From contig JAVTVY010033752.1 in assembly GCA_036873755.1 (NCBI GenBank), positions 1-64,000 on the forward strand: DNA of 64,000 nt. Reading direction: 5' to 3'. Within the stretch, counting starts at the first letter, position 1. Each line of letters starts with the position of its first letter. A program made the translations under genes and the position numbers. Positions 61,630-64,000 of the stretch are shown one piece after another. The notes below the pieces were generated by a model that was not told the origin of the DNA, ran no database searches, and saw only the letters and a program-made list of their open reading frames with translations. The stretch is from Hanleya hanleyi. Its lineage: Eukaryota; Mollusca; Polyplacophora; Lepidopleurida; Hanleyidae.

Positions 61630-64000
61630 GTAAGTACACAATATCTTCCATTTCTCGGTCTCTATCTTGTTTTCTTAATTCTTTGACGCACATAGATACC
61701 CTACTGATGAATTGGGGACCAGCTGACATGCAAGATAGATGTCGCGAATGTGTCCAACGAAAACCAACGATGTCGTTACTTGCCCGAGTATGGACCATTG
61801 GAAACAAATAGCTATGAACAACACTAGAAGCAAATGAACTGGAAGTTTGTAACATTAATAAGATTAGACAAGTTAGACTTGGCGCTAGACTATACTCTTG
61901 CACGGTCTCTACACGCGAAAGACGAGATGTGGATCACGGGAGGGTCATATGTGAGACTAACTTATTACATTTCATGAGCTGAATCAGTCTAATCAGAGGT
62001 TCAATACTTCGTTCATTTGCTCACATAATACTCTAGGATCATATTTTTCTTCAGTTCCGGTCTGCTGATATAATAGGACAAAACTGCATTAGTGGAGTGT
62101 GCCCGTACCTCTGAGATATTACAGAATTATGTTTTGGTTTTGTCAGAAATGTGCATTCTTAACAGTTGGAATTCGGCAATTTTTACAAATTGGGCTTTAT
62201 AATTGTTTTGATTTGATTTTGGATATAGATTTATATGACTTATTTAACAGGTTGTTAAAGCGGAACATTCGAACTTCGTGAACGACAAATTATATGATCA
62301 CAAAAAGTAGTGAATCATTTCATATTAACCTTATGGTGTTATCATCAGCCACTATCACAGGTCTATGCGTTCCAAGGCTAATTTCAAATCATTCGTCTTA
62401 TTTTCTCCGATGGTCTCCCATCTGAATTTCGATGACTTATTCATCGCAATTCGCTCCACGCAATGGCCTAAACATCAGGCAATCCTCGAAATCAAAACAC
62501 TGACCACCAGCATGTCACTGAAACCCGAAACTGAGATCTGTGAATCCAAAATCTTGATTAGTTTCAGTCAATATGCACGGTGTAAAATCCTCAGGAGAGT
62601 GTATCTTAGTACATGGTTGTAAAGTGATGTCTCTTAAGGTTCCAGTATTCTTAGCGGTAAGTTTTTTCAGTTTTTGCTCAACTAAATTGCAATAAATGAA
62701 TTCACCAAACTGAGTTGTATATCTTCTGAAAGCTACTCATTCAGGCAATCAGAACCGTGTCCTACTGATTAATACAACTGAACTATTGCAACGAAAATAA
62801 ATAGGTCTGCAATATTGATATACCTCACCCTGATCGTCAAGGATGAACGTTGGTTTGGGGGAGCTGGATGTAATACGCTTCTTCAGTGGCATGAGATATG
62901 CTTGGGAAGAAGCCCACATTATTCAGACTTGTATTCTCATAGGCTGACTGCCATTGACTGTAACGTAATACGATAGGTGTTTGATCAATAGTAACACGGT
63001 ACAAATTCTTCATGACCTATGATATATTCCCACAACCATACAGTCGGACTGCTGACTGTCATGGTAATGGGATGCTCTGATATTCCGTCAGTAATTTTTG
63101 GCGTCATTGGTGATTGCATAGGATGATTCTCCTGCTTATGTACTATGCTAACGGTTTTTAGCATATTATCAAAACTTGTGAACAGTTTCTGACATAGCAT
63201 GAAGAGTAATGCTTTCGACATGTTGGCACTTCACTAGCAAGATAATGAAAGATTATAAAAATTAATTTGACTATCAGTTTTATACTTTTCCCGTCCATCA
63301 ATTCCTCCCTCCCTCTATCCTTTCATCCAGGGTACCCTCGGTGACCGAGTGGTCTAAGGCCCGCGAGCCTCACATTCCAAATATACACGAAATAATAATT
63401 TAAGACAAACGCGCACACACACACGTTCCCACCTAGTTAGCCTTAGGAGGAGTTCCCCATGTAATTGTGCAACATTGTAACGATCGTCAACAATGCTTTT
63501 GACGAACGCTCTTTTCGTCACAAAGTTGCATAGTAACATCGCTCTTGAAATCGTCGTTTTTTATACAGAAATTGCATATTGAAAAGGACATGCATAGTAT
63601 GAATTATCACCTTTTCAATATGAAGTTTCCTTATGAGGAGCTCGTCCCGAGGAAAGCTTCTATTCAGAATCACCTCCTAAGGCAAACTGTATAAGAACAC
63701 ACACACACAGAATGATTTATCTCAGTCGCGCTTTGATTGTGGGTGTTCATTTGAACAACATGGAGACGTAAAACACACGATGTTCAAAAGGCGCCTAACC
63801 CCGACGTACGCGAAATTAGACACGAGAATTTTGCGCCAGAGATCTTGTACTGTACGATCGTATTTTTCCGTCAGTGTGGGAAATTTATCACAAAATTTCA
63901 GAAATGGAGGCGTTTGATGGTGTAGCTTGGTTTGACACATTTCTGAGATAATGTTCTGTGGCGTTCTGCGCCACAATTTGCACACAATCTAGCGAATGCA
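61630..64000. other. Intron/intergenic DNA with a partial tRNA-like sequence
   Basis: GGTGACCGAGTGGTCTAAGG (63340-63359) is an A-box-like tRNA-Leu/Ser head without a clear B box, probably a truncated SINE. No other feature is supported; ORFs at 62365-62622 and 63722-63985 (minus) lack motifs. Confidence 0.4.

Noticed and set aside
63340..63395. tRNA-Leu/Ser gene
   Set aside because: Only an A-box-like half is present; no B box or closing acceptor stem follows.

Overview
The window is eukaryotic nuclear DNA from a marine invertebrate, most probably a mollusc (bivalve-like). Evidence: intron-split host exons with GT..AG borders, tRNA-derived SINEs with ACTC-repeat tails, an L1-type LINE, many hairpin-ended satellite-cored repeats of the kind common in bivalve genomes, and several Polinton/Maverick (adintovirus-like) insertions. 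The species assignment is inference from repeat style only.

Left end (1-6731, minus strand): a fairly well kept Polinton/adintovirus block. In transcriptional order it holds two proteins built from a PC4-like repeated module, a retroviral-type integrase with a chromodomain (one frameshift), a Thr-rich single-pass membrane protein, a FtsK/HerA-type packaging ATPase, a small basic protein with a hydrophobic tail, a conserved virion-module protein of unknown role, the penton (minor capsid, single jelly roll), a pX-like core/membrane peptide (frameshifted and fused to penton by a 16-bp tandem duplication), and the N-terminal third of the hexon-like major capsid protein, cut by the window edge. 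TATA boxes precede several of these genes. No polymerase or protease of this copy is inside the window. It is followed by 152-bp repeats and a 1.1-kb satellite dense in YY1-like, octamer-like and NRF1-like words (6.9-8.8 kb).

Middle left (10.6-25.3 kb): mostly repeats. Three elements with Helentron/HINE-like structure (10.87-13.68, 13.74-16.79, 20.39-22.77 kb) have matched short inverted termini, a 3' hairpin followed by TAAAA and, in two of them, arrays of ~155-bp satellite units. A SINE, a TTAA-flanked MITE and smaller duplications fill the rest.

Middle (31.2-43.4 kb): three exons on the plus strand encode a complete C-terminal discoidin (F5/8 type C) domain of a host gene; the 9.7-kb first visible intron contains a decayed plus-strand Polinton whose gene order (ORF295 homologue, penton, pX, hexon, protease start) matches that of the left copy. 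Its pX gene is split by ~4.3 kb of nested repeats, including a 2A-peptide-bearing ORF and a direct-repeat/inverted-repeat composite.

Right (44.8-64 kb): a decayed L1-like LINE with tandem 383-bp 5' units, a Kolobok-like TTAA transposon with a THAP gene sitting in a SINE, more MITEs, and a third set of Polinton relics (hexon C-terminus, adenain-like protease, integrase, ATPase). A large inverted repeat, a relic of the discoidin exon and a signal-peptide plus PAN/apple-like first exon of a host gene (61.3 kb) close the window.
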